A stretch of DNA of 64,000 nt from NCBI GenBank assembly GCA_016432265.1, contig CP066681.1:2010342-2074341 (forward strand). The letters run 5' to 3'. Source of the stretch: Micavibrio aeruginosavorus (GTDB lineage: Bacteria > Pseudomonadota > Alphaproteobacteria > Micavibrionales > Micavibrionaceae). The first letter of the stretch is position 1. Every line of letters starts with the position of its first letter. Below the pieces are notes generated by a model. That model did no database searches and was not told where the DNA came from. It worked only from the letters and a program-made list of their open reading frames with translations. The position numbers were made by a program, and so were the translations under genes. Shown piece by piece: positions 35,208 through 44,875 of the stretch.

Positions 35208-36692
35208 TTATGCCTTAAGCACTGCTTCATTGATGCTGGCCGGAAGCGGCTGTGCCTTTTCATTACGAGACAGCCATGGCAGCAGCATCAGGAAGTAAGC
35301 AAAGTAATAACCCGTGCCCAATTGGCCAATCCACAACAAGGGGATAACGCCAAACAGAGCGGCATCCGCAGTCTCCATGCCTACATAGCCAAGAATCACA
35401 AAATCAATCGCCAGCAACAAAGTCGCGGTTTTAAACAACGGGCGGAATCGGGCGCTACGAACCGGGTGCGTATCCAGCCACGGCAGGAACACCAGCAGGA
35501 TCACAGATCCAAACATAGCCAGAACCCCTGCCAGTTTGGCATTGACAAACACCAGATTGGAAAGCGGCAGAGAAATCAGGGCGCCGCCTGTCGCCTTTTC
35601 AACCTGAGAGAGATACCCCAGAGCAAAAGCCACTGCGGCAATCGCCAACAGCAACACGGCATATTTACGACCCACCACACAGATTATGCTGCACAGTCCG
35701 GTTTTCTTGTCGGCACCACAATATACCGGGGCCATGACAACGATCAGAGCGAACAGCGACAAGCCAATATAAGGGTTTACGCCGAATGTAAGGCCACGCA
35801 GTACGGCGTAGAATGGCAGGAAGTACCATTCCGGCACGATATGCGGCGGCGTTACCATTGGATTGTATTCCACGAAATGATCAGGGTGCGCAAAGATGTT
35901 CGGGAAAAAGAAAGTAACGATCACATACAACAGCAGGAACACGCCGAGACCGAACGTATCTTTCATTGTGTAGTACGGATGGAACGGCAGCGTATCCTGC
36001 GGCCCCTTGACATCGATGCCGAGCGGGTTGTTCGAACCGGAAACATGCAGCGCCCATACGTGCAGGAACACAACGGCGAAAATCAAAAACGGCAAAAGAT
36101 AGTGCAACGAAAAGAAACGGTTCAGTGTCGGGTTGTCGACCGAGAAACCGCCCAACAGCAATGTCTGGATCATATCTCCCACAACCGGGATGGCGGTAAA
36201 GAAGCCGGAAATCACGGTCGCGGCCCATCCACCCATCTGGCTCCACGGCAGGGTATAGCCCATGAATGCGGTCGCCATCATCAACAGGTAAATGATAACC
36301 CCCAAAATCCATAGCAACTCGCGCGGCTTCTTGTAGGAACCGTAATAAATGCCGCGGAAAATATGGATGTAAACAGCGATAAAGAAAAAGGAAGCGCCGT
36401 TCATGTGAATATAGCGGATCATCCAGCCCCAATTCACATCGCGCATAATGCGCTCCACAGAGCTGAACGCATGATCGGCGTGCGGCGTATAATGCATTGC
36501 CAGAACGATGCCTGAGACGATCATGGTAATCAACATCACCATGGCAATCGCGCCAAAATTCCAGAAATAGTTGAAGTTACGCGGCGTCGGGAATACGCCA
36601 TATTCCTTCTGCATCATAGAGAAGACCGGGAGCCGCTCGTCAATCCAGCTTACAACCGGATTTTTGAACTCTGCGCGTTGACCACTACTCAT
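35208..36692 (-). CDS. petB: Cytochrome b of bc1 complex with enlarged ef-region
   Basis: 494 residues, against about 400-445 usual in alphaproteobacteria. Haem ligands H96/H110 and H197/H211 have the canonical 14-residue spacing, and the Qo-site PEWY is at 287-290. Between FYAVLRG (after PEWY) and [10 protein letters not shown] (start of helix F) there are about 85 residues (301-385) including two extra hydrophobic stretches and three Cys (325, 334, 338). Rhodobacter has only about 18 residues there. The downstream part [16 protein letters not shown] is normal. The frame stays open, so this is a real insertion. It is in the operon petA-petB-petC. Confidence 0.94.
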   Translation of the reverse strand: MSSGQRAEFKNPVVSWIDERLPVFSMMQKEYGVFPTPRNFNYFWNFGAIAMVMLITMIVSGIVLAMHYTPHADHAFSSVERIMRDVNWGWMIRYIHMNGASFFFIAVYIHIFRGIYYGSYKKPRELLWILGVIIYLLMMATAFMGYTLPWSQMGGWAATVISGFFTAIPVVGDMIQTLLLGGFSVDNPTLNRFFSLHYLLPFLIFAVVFLHVWALHVSGSNNPLGIDVKGPQDTLPFHPYYTMKDTFGLGVFLLLYVIVTFFFPNIFAHPDHFVEYNPMVTPPHIVPEWYFLPFYAVLRGLTFGVNPYIGLSLFALIVVMAPVYCGADKKTGLCSIICVVGRKYAVLLLAIAAVAFALGYLSQVEKATGGALISLPLSNLVFVNAKLAGVLAMFGSVILLVFLPWLDTHPVRSARFRPLFKTATLLLAIDFVILGYVGMETADAALFGVIPLLWIGQLGTGYYFAYFLMLLPWLSRNEKAQPLPASINEAVLKA

Positions 36693-36725
36693 TTAGATAA
36701 CTCCGTAAACTGTGATATTCGATAA

Positions 36726-37274
36726 TCAACCGACCTTGACCAAGGTATCGCTGATAAAACTATATTCGGGAACCGAGAGATTCTTCGGCGCCGGCCCTTT
36801 GCGAATGCGCCCCGATGTATCATAGTGCGATCCGTGACACGGACAGAACCACCCGCCAAAATCACCCTTGGGATCGGTTTCTTTCTGACCGAGCGGCACA
36901 CATCCCAGATGGGTGCAGACCCCCACCATAATCAGCCATTGATCTTTCTTGACACGATCGGCATCACTTTCCCTGTCACGCAGTTCCTCTACCTTCACAG
37001 CACGCGCCTGCTCAATTTCTGCGGCGGTACGGTGACGGACGAAAACCGGTTTGCCACGCCATTTAACGGTTATGGCCTGCCCTTCCTGAATCGGTGTCAG
37101 ATCGACTTCAACCGTCGACATCGCCAGCGTATCGGCCGCCGGGTTGAGGGAATCGATAAACGGCCACGCAAAGCACCCCGCCCCCACGGCGCCAAAAGCC
37201 CCCGCGGTGAGTAGAAGGAAATCGCGGCGGGTTTGACCGTCTTCGGAATCGGAATTGGCTATATGAGCACTCAT
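36726..37274 (-). CDS. petA: Rieske iron-sulfur subunit of bc1 complex
   Basis: 182 residues. A twin-arginine export signal with RRDFLLL (16-22) precedes the anchor helix. The 2Fe-2S ligands are in CTHLGC (120-125) and CPCHGSH (144-150), and GPAPKNL is the Pro loop. It moves electrons from ubiquinol to cytochrome c1. It is first in the petABC operon, 33 bases from petB. Length is typical. Confidence 0.95.
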   Translation of the reverse strand: MSAHIANSDSEDGQTRRDFLLLTAGAFGAVGAGCFAWPFIDSLNPAADTLAMSTVEVDLTPIQEGQAITVKWRGKPVFVRHRTAAEIEQARAVKVEELRDRESDADRVKKDQWLIMVGVCTHLGCVPLGQKETDPKGDFGGWFCPCHGSHYDTSGRIRKGPAPKNLSVPEYSFISDTLVKVG

Positions 37275-37477
37275 GTAAGAAGCCTCAGAATTAATCAGAA
37301 GATACGAAGATACAAGGATTCAGGGGAACCCCATCGAAAGCGTTTACTTGGAATTACGGCATGATGCAAGTCCTCACTGGAGTGCCTTCTCACATCATAA
37401 ACAAGCACTTACAACAAAAATTAAGTTATGAAAAATTCATATTGACTTGATAGCGTATTTCAATCAATGGTGCGACC

Positions 37478-38347
37478 ATGAAACCGCAAACCGTACCGAT
37501 CGCTGACGATATGAAAAACAGGGCCGTTATCTGGTTCCGCTCTCTCAGGGATACCATATGCCAATCGTTTGAAGCTCTTGAAGATGAACTCACCGGCACA
37601 CGCCTCTCCGCCCATGCCCCCGGTCGTTTTAAATGCAAAACATGGGAGCGCGAAGGAGGCGGTGGCGGTGAAATGTCCCTCATGCGCGGACGGGTCTTTG
37701 AAAAGGTAGGCGTGAATATTTCTACAGTTTATGGCCATTTTAATGAAGACTTCCGTAAGCAGATTCCTGGCGCGCTGGAAAACGGAGGGCAATTCTGGGC
37801 CAGCGGGATTTCGCTGGTCGCCCATATGCAATCTCCTTTGGTTCCGGCCATCCATATGAACACGCGCATGATCGTAACATCGAAAAGCTGGTTTGGCGGC
37901 GGCACCGATTTAAATCCCATGTTTCCGGATGAGCGGGATACCGCCGATTTTCATGCGGCACTCAAGGCCTGCTGTGACCGCCACCCGCCCGTCTCCTATC
38001 AGGAATATAAAGAATGGTGCGATCGCTATTTCTTTATTCAACACCGTAATGAAGCGCGCGGCGTGGGGGGCATTTTCTACGATTACCTTGATAGCGGTAA
38101 CAAAGACGCGGATTTCGCCTTTACGCAGGATGTGGGCCGCACATTCATCGATATCTACCCTCGGATCGTGCGCCGCCATATGAATAAGGACTGGACGACA
38201 GAACAACGCGAGCACCAACTGGTTAAACGCGGGCGCTACGCTGAGTTTAACCTGATCTATGATCGTGGCACACAATTTGGTTTGAAAACCGGTGGCAATA
38301 CCGAGGCGATCCTCATGTCGCTGCCACCTGAGGCAAAGTGGCCTTAA
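37478..38347 (+). CDS. hemF: Oxygen-dependent coproporphyrinogen III oxidase
   Basis: 289 residues. It decarboxylates two propionates to vinyls in haem synthesis using O2. Typical segments are [16 protein letters not shown], the substrate/His region PAIHMNTRM, the [10 protein letters not shown] loop, FYDYL, and the C-terminal [34 protein letters not shown]. It is divergent from petA with a 203-bp gap. The last four bases overlap the convergent nucleoside hydrolase gene. Confidence 0.95.
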   Translation: MKPQTVPIADDMKNRAVIWFRSLRDTICQSFEALEDELTGTRLSAHAPGRFKCKTWEREGGGGGEMSLMRGRVFEKVGVNISTVYGHFNEDFRKQIPGALENGGQFWASGISLVAHMQSPLVPAIHMNTRMIVTSKSWFGGGTDLNPMFPDERDTADFHAALKACCDRHPPVSYQEYKEWCDRYFFIQHRNEARGVGGIFYDYLDSGNKDADFAFTQDVGRTFIDIYPRIVRRHMNKDWTTEQREHQLVKRGRYAEFNLIYDRGTQFGLKTGGNTEAILMSLPPEAKWP

Positions 38348-39294
38348 GTCCTTTTGATCTGCAAACGCTCGAGAATTTCATTGAGCAACAGCGCTCTAAA
38401 TCCTGAATCCGCCTCAAAAATACAGAAGGGCAGCCCCTCGTGACATTCCTGTAAACGCGCCCAGTCGGAATGAATCTCGTCGCAATTCACCTGCCCTCGG
38501 TACGTTTTGAAATACTGATCATGCGTCAAAGACAGGATGACGCAGGGATCATGAAAACGAAAAACAGGTTCAGGAGCAAAATGACGCGCATGGACAATCA
38601 TCAAATCCTTAGCCGTCTGCGCAATGACCGAAACAGCCTTTAGCAGCAGCAATTCATCCATATCCAGTACAATCGGCCACGTTACATTCATTGGCACGAA
38701 ACGTACGGGAAACCCGTGGCGATATCCCTGCCGGAGCAGTTCCTGAACGGCAAAGGGATCACAGGCTAGATTAAAATCAGCACCCGGCATCTCGTCCCAC
38801 AAGGTGCTGAGCTTTCCTCCCATCATGGTCACACGGGATATAACGTGCGGGGCCTTTTCTCCTAACGCCGCGCAAGTTGCGGCAAAGTTAGTCGCCGGCC
38901 CCAGAATAACATAATCAACAGGGCCTCTTCTTTCAGATATCCTGGCCAGCTCTGCCGCACGCTCACAAGCACCGAGCTTTTCTACCTGTCTTCCAGAACG
39001 CGGCAACTCGAGATTGCACAGCCCGTTCCCTGCCCCCTCTTGCTTGGGCAGAAGAATTTCTTCAATACCGCGATGGAGGCATGAAGGATGGCTCTCCCCC
39101 TGCCATACAGGGATATCTGAGCGTCCTGCCAAAGCGAGCACACGAGCAGAATTCTCACATACATTCTCAAGAGTGGTGTTGCCATAGGAGGCGACGACAG
39201 CCTGCACATCAAACCCCAGCGCCAAAGCCAGCCAGATCGACAGGGCATCATCGCGGCCGGTATCGCAGTCGATAATCACAGGAATTTTAGTCAT
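38344..39294 (-). CDS. Inosine-uridine-type nucleoside hydrolase (IunH)
   Basis: 316 residues. The calcium-binding N-terminus [12 protein letters not shown] contains D9, D11, D15 and D16 as in IunH enzymes, which cleave the N-glycosidic bond of ribonucleosides. TMMGG and ADFNLACDP are the family motifs contributing substrate contacts. Substrate class (purine, pyrimidine or mixed) cannot be set by eye. It is preceded on the same strand, 21 bases away, by a gene with a PRPP-loop-like motif, suggesting nucleotide-linked metabolism. Confidence 0.9.
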   Translation of the reverse strand: MTKIPVIIDCDTGRDDALSIWLALALGFDVQAVVASYGNTTLENVCENSARVLALAGRSDIPVWQGESHPSCLHRGIEEILLPKQEGAGNGLCNLELPRSGRQVEKLGACERAAELARISERRGPVDYVILGPATNFAATCAALGEKAPHVISRVTMMGGKLSTLWDEMPGADFNLACDPFAVQELLRQGYRHGFPVRFVPMNVTWPIVLDMDELLLLKAVSVIAQTAKDLMIVHARHFAPEPVFRFHDPCVILSLTHDQYFKTYRGQVNCDEIHSDWARLQECHEGLPFCIFEADSGFRALLLNEILERLQIKRT

Positions 39295-39315
39295 AAAGGA
39301 AAACCAGCCTGCCTT

Positions 39316-40524
39316 TTACGCAGGCTTGTTCTTGGGATCGCTCTGCTGAATGACCGCTGCCGGAATTTTATTCAATTGCAGATCCAGATCATTCAGAACC
39401 TCAACCATGCGGCTCCCTGGCGTCTTGCCGGTCACAGCGGCGATGGCCTTCGCGCCCGTAAACCATGACATCGGCACGGGAACCCCCCATTCCTTTTCTA
39501 TTCTTTCACAGAAGCGCAAACTAGCCCCACGTATTTCCTCGGTAAAGCTCTCCACCTTGTCAGGACACACTTTAAAAAGCTTCTCAACATCCATAAACAA
39601 TCCCGGCAGACGGGTTATTTCGCCGTCCACTTCTACGACGTAGCCATCAAAGAAAAGGTCGCGCGGCGTCGATACTTCAAAATTCTTGGAGCTGAATTCC
39701 ACCGCCGCCACAAGGGGAATGGAGCGCCCGTTATGGACGATGGCCTGACGCTCCTCCTGAGAAGCGCTACAGAAGCATGTCGAGATGCAAGCAACCTTTG
39801 CGTGGTTAAAGACGCCCTGGCGATCCATAAGATCAATCACCCAATTCAGCATCTTGGCGTGACGGACATTGTCTTCCAGCAGGACGATTTCAACATCTCT
39901 GCCCGTCTGATCTTTCAAACTCTTCACCTGCGATAAAAGGCTTTGCACTTGGCTTTCAATCGCTTCCTTGCCAGGGCGGGCTATATAGCCAAATTGCTGA
40001 TCTCCTTTCAATGAGAACAGCCGGGAAAATGCAATCTCGTTCCATGGCGAACGGCACCGGTGAAACATCTCATCCAAAGAAACAAAAACTGTCGGCGTTT
40101 CAGGGCACCGCGCAGGAAGGGATGCCAGAAATTCATCCGCATTCTTAGCAATTTTTTCGGCCAGCGCATGCGAGTCATGGAACTCCACGTTCAGACGCTG
40201 GCGAACAATATCGTCTATATCATAAAGATTATAATTTACGTGGCGGGAGATGGAATCAAGAACCGTATGGCCCCACTCCTGATAAGCCTCATGTACAGAT
40301 TTCATGATTGCGCACTCGACGTCAGAGCCGTTTACAGCCCCGGCAGCACGCGGATTGAAGACTGCCCCGGCAGAATTTTGCTGAATGGCCACCAGCAGAT
40401 TCTTTCTAAACCCGTCCGTGGCAAAACGAGCATCCGTGCGAATAAGGAAGGTCAAGCCTTCAACAGGTACAGAGATTCCATCAGCAGCAGCGCCGTTAAA
40501 AGCCAGTCTAGTTTTACCCTGCAT
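39316..40524 (-). CDS. Hypothetical protein with PRPP-loop-like motif, upstream of nucleoside hydrolase
   Basis: 402 residues from ATG 40524 (AGAAGGA about 8 bases upstream; an in-frame TTG at 40605 lacks such support). No family was recognised. The segment VEIVLLEDNVRHAKMLNWV near residue 215 has the layout of a type I phosphoribosyltransferase PRPP loop (hydrophobic strand, acidic pair, helix), though the usual TG is replaced by AK. Earlier GYIARPGKEA and later SIPLVAAVEFSSKNFEVSTPRDLFF could be the other fold elements. A phosphoribosyltransferase-like protein is only a suggestion. It is co-oriented with the IunH gene 21 bases downstream. Confidence 0.65.
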   Translation of the reverse strand: MQGKTRLAFNGAAADGISVPVEGLTFLIRTDARFATDGFRKNLLVAIQQNSAGAVFNPRAAGAVNGSDVECAIMKSVHEAYQEWGHTVLDSISRHVNYNLYDIDDIVRQRLNVEFHDSHALAEKIAKNADEFLASLPARCPETPTVFVSLDEMFHRCRSPWNEIAFSRLFSLKGDQQFGYIARPGKEAIESQVQSLLSQVKSLKDQTGRDVEIVLLEDNVRHAKMLNWVIDLMDRQGVFNHAKVACISTCFCSASQEERQAIVHNGRSIPLVAAVEFSSKNFEVSTPRDLFFDGYVVEVDGEITRLPGLFMDVEKLFKVCPDKVESFTEEIRGASLRFCERIEKEWGVPVPMSWFTGAKAIAAVTGKTPGSRMVEVLNDLDLQLNKIPAAVIQQSDPKNKPA

Positions 40525-40811
40525 CCACAATTCCTTCTCAAAACCGGGAGCACAATCCTCAACCAATGGCAAATTTTTAACAAAGCCTTCACAAAAATGC
40601 CACAAAAAGGGTTATACAAAGCCCACAATGATTATGCAAATAGATTTAAATTGTTATGGCAATTTTTCTATGTTGCATTGCATTAAAGTCATAGCTCGGT
40701 AATAAAATTTAGATGACCTACACGACATTAGTTATGCTAAAACCAGCACATTAAGACAGAAACAAAGCTCTTTATTATTATTTGAGCAATAAAATTACAA
40801 TAGAGGAAAAT

Positions 40812-41174
40812 ATGACAAGAAAATCAGCTCGTGAAAAAATGGCTCTGCAACATCAGATACGGCAAATGACTCAAGGCCTCGCTGCTGGCAGCGTTATCGA
40901 GCATGATAATGTAGTTCTAACGGCAGAATCTGTGAAAGAATTGGAAGCCGACGGCATGCGCCTCGCTTTCTCACAAGATAAAGGATCCTCGCCTATATAT
41001 TTACAGGACTGGCAGGGGCGGTTGCGTCAGGTTTTCGTCTGCTCTACTCAATCTGTTGCGACACATGCCGCTGCAGCCACGCCAGACATGCCGCGCGATC
41101 CGGCACAAAATCAGCAGCGCGCCACCAGATCTCGGCCTGCGCGAGAATCCGCCCCACCGCAGGCCCAGCCTTAA
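40812..41174 (+). CDS. Hypothetical small protein overlapping cca on the opposite strand
   Basis: 120 residues from ATG 40812 (AGAGGAAAAT in front). An upstream in-frame TTG at 40782 was rejected. N-terminal TRKSAREKMALQHQIRQMTQG is helical and basic; GSSPIYLQDWQGRLRQVFVC is a possible small beta element. The last 43 codons overlap the 3' end of cca (41044-41174) and encode a low-complexity Pro/Ala/Arg tail with no recognisable fold, so the original stop may have been lost. Coding is supported by the strong ribosome-binding site only. Confidence 0.5.
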   Translation: MTRKSAREKMALQHQIRQMTQGLAAGSVIEHDNVVLTAESVKELEADGMRLAFSQDKGSSPIYLQDWQGRLRQVFVCSTQSVATHAAAATPDMPRDPAQNQQRATRSRPARESAPPQAQP

Positions 41175-42276
41175 TTCCCGACGCCAAAACATCGGCACCC
41201 GCAAGAGGGAAGGCCGGCGGTCGCCATGCTTTGGCAAGCGCCAGCAAGGATTCATCACCATCCGTCTCATGCTGCCCCTGTGCAAAACAGAATAAAAGAG
41301 CCTGCGCCGTCGCTTCGTTTCCAAACGCATAAACCGACTGCCTGATATGACATCTATCCCTGACCTGTAACTCTTCAATCGCAGATGCCATGTTTTTTAG
41401 GAAAAGAATCTGAGCGTTGCTGAGAGCGAAATTCTCCTTGATAAAATCGTGATCGAACGCAACGGTCACAGCCAAACGCGCCAGCGCATGAACAGCCCGG
41501 TTACAAGATTGCATATCGAAATAGCCAATAACCCTATCAAGCGGCAAATCCGCCTTATAAAATCTTGCGGCGACGCGCGCCTTCACCATAACAGACAATG
41601 TGTCTCCCGCTCCTGCCAGCGCCAATAGTTTTAAGATTTCCTGAGTTATGCGCTCGCGCGATAATGTGTCTATCCCTGCCGCCCCCGCCGTGCAGGCCGC
41701 CAGTCCGGCCTGGTCAGGGTTGCCCCGTCCGTAGGTAGCGTGGAAACGAAAGAAACGCAGAATGCGCAGGTAGTCTTCAGCTATGCGCTCCGCAGGATTG
41801 CCGACAAAAACAACGCGTCGCGCCTCCAGATCGGCCAACCCGCAACCGGTAGGGTCGTAAACCTGTCCCTGCTGGCTCATCAGCAATGTATTGATGGTAA
41901 AATCACGGCGCTGCGCATCCGCCACCCAATCATCCGTATAAGCCACAACGGCGCGGCGGCCATCCGTGCTGACATCGCGACGCAGCGATGTTACCTCGAA
42001 GGTCAGTCCCTCTGCAATCGCCGTCACCGTCCCGTGATCTATACCTGTAGGCACAGTGCCAAAACCAGCGCGCTGCAAACGGCTGATTGCCTGCTCCGGT
42101 GTGTGAACCGTTGCCAGATCGATATCGCTGACAGGCACACCTAACAGGTGGTTACGAACGCAGCCGCCCACATAAAGAGTCTGCAAGGCTCCTTCATCAT
42201 TCAAGGCTTTCATCACGGCTTGCGCCTGCTCCGTCTGCGCCCACGCAGGCAATTCTACTGTCTTAACGCTCCGCAT
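41044..42276 (-). CDS. cca: CCA tRNA nucleotidyltransferase / polyA polymerase family
   Basis: 410 residues from ATG 42276, overlapping the stop of the DUF1285 gene by 14 nt. The nucleotidyltransferase core is visible: YVGGCVRNHLLG, the DID metal site in VSDIDLAT, and the RRDFTIN and RIAEDYLRILRFFRF motifs. It adds or repairs the 3'-CCA of tRNA. The DUF1285-cca pair, divergent from a MoxR operon, is a recurring alphaproteobacterial arrangement. Confidence 0.92.
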   Translation of the reverse strand: MRSVKTVELPAWAQTEQAQAVMKALNDEGALQTLYVGGCVRNHLLGVPVSDIDLATVHTPEQAISRLQRAGFGTVPTGIDHGTVTAIAEGLTFEVTSLRRDVSTDGRRAVVAYTDDWVADAQRRDFTINTLLMSQQGQVYDPTGCGLADLEARRVVFVGNPAERIAEDYLRILRFFRFHATYGRGNPDQAGLAACTAGAAGIDTLSRERITQEILKLLALAGAGDTLSVMVKARVAARFYKADLPLDRVIGYFDMQSCNRAVHALARLAVTVAFDHDFIKENFALSNAQILFLKNMASAIEELQVRDRCHIRQSVYAFGNEATAQALLFCFAQGQHETDGDESLLALAKAWRPPAFPLAGADVLASGIKAGPAVGRILAQAEIWWRAADFVPDRAACLAWLQRHVSQQIE

Positions 42277-42820
42277 CGATCGAAAACCTGTATGTCCGGC
42301 CTCGGCTGGAAAACTCATAACCTTCCTGAACATCCCTTACGACATCGTTCACAAACCGATTATGTGCCTGGGTTGAAAAGCGTGCCCATAATCCATCCCT
42401 GACACGGGCGTAAAAAACAGCCACGCCCTGCCTTGGCTCGGCGCTTAACACCACATCATGCCCCGGCCCCAGCGGGATACATTCATCAAAATTCGTCAAT
42501 AGATCAATATCATGATTATGGATATTAAAATCAGTGATAATAAAAGGCACGTCTTCAACCTCAACCCGATAACACCCCTCCGGCGAAGCCAGCCAATAGC
42601 ATCCCTCAGAATCAGTTTGCAATCCTTTGCCCGCCATAAATCCTTCGCCCGCGCCGCCGAAAAGCGCCGCCAGGGACTTTCGTTTGATCGGGCCGGGGCT
42701 CTGCAGGCCATGAAAGTACCAGCGCCCTTGATAATCGACGGTAAAATCGATTCCCCTCCGACGCTTGTCGCCGTGGTCATAATCCTGAAACACATCTTCC
42801 CTGTAGAAGAGATCGTGCAT
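42263..42820 (-). CDS. DUF1285-family protein
   Basis: 185 residues. The family traits are DFTVDYQGRWYFHG near the N-terminus, CYWLASPEGCYRVEVEDVPFII in the middle and the C-terminal GLWARFSTQAHNRFV. DUF1285 proteins are small, soluble and of unknown function. It is the first gene of the pair with cca, and shares a 91-bp divergent gap with the MoxR operon. GAGGAAACAGGG lies just before ATG 42820. Confidence 0.88.
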   Translation of the reverse strand: MHDLFYREDVFQDYDHGDKRRRGIDFTVDYQGRWYFHGLQSPGPIKRKSLAALFGGAGEGFMAGKGLQTDSEGCYWLASPEGCYRVEVEDVPFIITDFNIHNHDIDLLTNFDECIPLGPGHDVVLSAEPRQGVAVFYARVRDGLWARFSTQAHNRFVNDVVRDVQEGYEFSSRGRTYRFSIDAER

Positions 42821-42911
42821 AAACCCTGTTTCCTCTGTGCAAATCCAATAAGAGCACTAATATAGCAACCACCTAACAGATTCTTCTTTATTTTAGCGCA
42901 GGAGCCCTACC

Positions 42912-43916
42912 GTGAGCAGTCCCTTGTCCACGTCCGCCAATCCGGTCAATATCGAAAAGCGCCTGGAAAAAGCCGCCAACGATCTAAAAAAAGCGCGCGC
43001 CGAAGTCGGCAAGGTGATTTTTGGACAAGATAAAGCGCTGGATCGAATATTTATTACCCTGATGTCAGGCGGCCACGTGCTGCTGATCGGAGTGCCGGGT
43101 CTGGCTAAAACATTGATGGTCGATACCGTGGCCAAAGTCATGGGCATCGCCTCTTCACGTATTCAGTGCACTCCCGACCTAATGCCTGCCGATATTCTGG
43201 GCTCTGAGGTACTGGAGGAAGATGAAAAGGGCAAACGCGCCTTTCGCTTTATCGAGGGGCCTGTGTTCACGCAATTCCTGATGGCCGACGAAATCAACCG
43301 CGCCAGCCCGCGCACACAATCGGCCTTGCTGCAAGCCATGCAGGAAGGGTCGGTGACCGTTGCCGGAAAGCCCCATGACCTTCCCAAGCCTTTCCATGTC
43401 ATGGCGACGCAAAACCCGATTGAGCAGGAAGGAACCTATCCACTCCCCGAAGCTCAACTTGATCGTTTTCTAATGCAAGTGGATATCGATTATCCCGATG
43501 CCGATGCCGAGCGTCAGGTCATGCTGGTGACCACGACCAACCGTGAACAAGACATTAAAGCCGTATTCACGGGCGATGACCTCTTGGATATACAATCGCT
43601 GGTTCGCGACACGCCTGTTGGCGAAAGCGTGGTCGATGCCATTCTAAAGATCGTCCGCCGCGGCCGCCCCGGCGCAGAAGCTGCCAAAATGGTCAACGAT
43701 TACGTGACATGGGCCCCGGGGCCGCGCGCATCACAGGCGCTGATGCTGGCCTGCCGTGCCAAAGCCCTGCTTGAGGGACGCCCGGCACCATCGATTGACG
43801 ATGTGCTTGACCTCGCCGAGCCTATTCTGAAACACCGCATGGCCCTGAATTATCAGGCGCGTGCCGATGGCGTCAGCCTGCATGATGTTATTCAGGATAT
43901 GACCAAGGGTCTGTAA
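42912..43916 (+). CDS. MoxR-family AAA+ ATPase
   Basis: 334 residues beginning with GTG 42912, preceded by AGGAG 8 bases upstream. Walker A is GVPGLAKT (60-67), Walker B is LMADEINRA, sensor 1 is ATQNP, and the arginine region EAQLDRFLM is typical of MoxR. MoxR ATPases act as chaperones for metal or cofactor insertion with a DUF58/VWA partner, encoded next in this operon. Confidence 0.93.
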   Translation: MSSPLSTSANPVNIEKRLEKAANDLKKARAEVGKVIFGQDKALDRIFITLMSGGHVLLIGVPGLAKTLMVDTVAKVMGIASSRIQCTPDLMPADILGSEVLEEDEKGKRAFRFIEGPVFTQFLMADEINRASPRTQSALLQAMQEGSVTVAGKPHDLPKPFHVMATQNPIEQEGTYPLPEAQLDRFLMQVDIDYPDADAERQVMLVTTTNREQDIKAVFTGDDLLDIQSLVRDTPVGESVVDAILKIVRRGRPGAEAAKMVNDYVTWAPGPRASQALMLACRAKALLEGRPAPSIDDVLDLAEPILKHRMALNYQARADGVSLHDVIQDMTKGL

Positions 43917-43945
43917 AACTTTACTGTTAACCTGTTATTCGTACA

Positions 43946-44875
43946 ATGCCCGCTCAAACCCGCATCCATGGCTTAACACGCAGCGCACTGAACGCACTGG
44001 GATTGCGTATGGCCGCGGAAAAGGCGGCTGGCCGCTTGCCGGAATTATTGGTGGCGGCGGAGAAAGCCGCCGCATCCGCACGCATGGGTGAACATACGCA
44101 AAAGCGTGCTGGCGTGGGTGAAAAATTCTGGCAATTTCGCGAATATCAGGCCGGCGACCGGCCGCAGGATATCGACTGGCGGCAATCGGGACGCAGCGAA
44201 CGTATATACGTCAGACAAAAAGAATGGCAAACCACGCAGACCGTACTGTTGTGGTGTCAGCGCGATCATAATATGCACTACGCTTCACGCAGCATCCTGC
44301 CGACGAAGCAGGATGCTGCTGCAACCTTACTGCTGGCGACGACCTTGCTTGCCGCCCGCGCGGGAGAAATTGCAGGCCTGCTTGACGGCAGCTTGCGCGC
44401 TGCCAAAGGGGAATCGGCCTTGCAGGTCTTGGGCGAAAAATTTCTGGAAGAAGACCCCGCATCGCTGCCGCATCGCCTGATGCGTGAGCCTGCCCGAAAC
44501 GCCACCGTCATACTGGCCGGGGATTTTCTTTCCCCTCTTGCCGATATTGAAAAATCAATTCATGCCTTGGCAGGGCGTACGGTCAATGTATTGTTGCTTC
44601 AGGTTCTCGACCCTGCCGAACTCAATCTGCCTTTCCGAGGCCGTGTTGTTTTTGAATCACCGCAGTCCAGCGAGCGTCATCACATCATAAACGTCGACAC
44701 CATTCGGGAGAGTTACCGCGAGAAGATAAACTCTCATATTCAAGAATTGAAATCTATCTGCCATCATAACGGATGGCACTACATACAACATAGGACGGAT
44801 ATTCCTGCCGAGCAGACCTTGCAGGCTTTATGGCATGTCATGTGCAAAAACCGCAAAGGAGACGGACTGGCATGA
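43946..44875 (+). CDS. DUF58-domain protein (MoxR partner)
   Basis: 309 residues. The DUF58 signature EYQAGDRPQDIDWRQSGRS is present around residues 68-86, followed by a degenerate VWA-like fold (AGDFLSPLADIEKSIHAL). It works with the MoxR ATPase encoded 29 bases upstream. Its stop overlaps the next start as ATGA at 44872-44875, indicating translational coupling. Confidence 0.9.
   Translation: MPAQTRIHGLTRSALNALGLRMAAEKAAGRLPELLVAAEKAAASARMGEHTQKRAGVGEKFWQFREYQAGDRPQDIDWRQSGRSERIYVRQKEWQTTQTVLLWCQRDHNMHYASRSILPTKQDAAATLLLATTLLAARAGEIAGLLDGSLRAAKGESALQVLGEKFLEEDPASLPHRLMREPARNATVILAGDFLSPLADIEKSIHALAGRTVNVLLLQVLDPAELNLPFRGRVVFESPQSSERHHIINVDTIRESYREKINSHIQELKSICHHNGWHYIQHRTDIPAEQTLQALWHVMCKNRKGDGLA

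Noticed and set aside
35322-36314. Long plus-strand frame (330 codons) opposite petB
   Set aside because: It is antisense to a clearly conserved cytochrome b, has no ribosome-binding site and a His/Gln-rich composition typical of a shadow frame.
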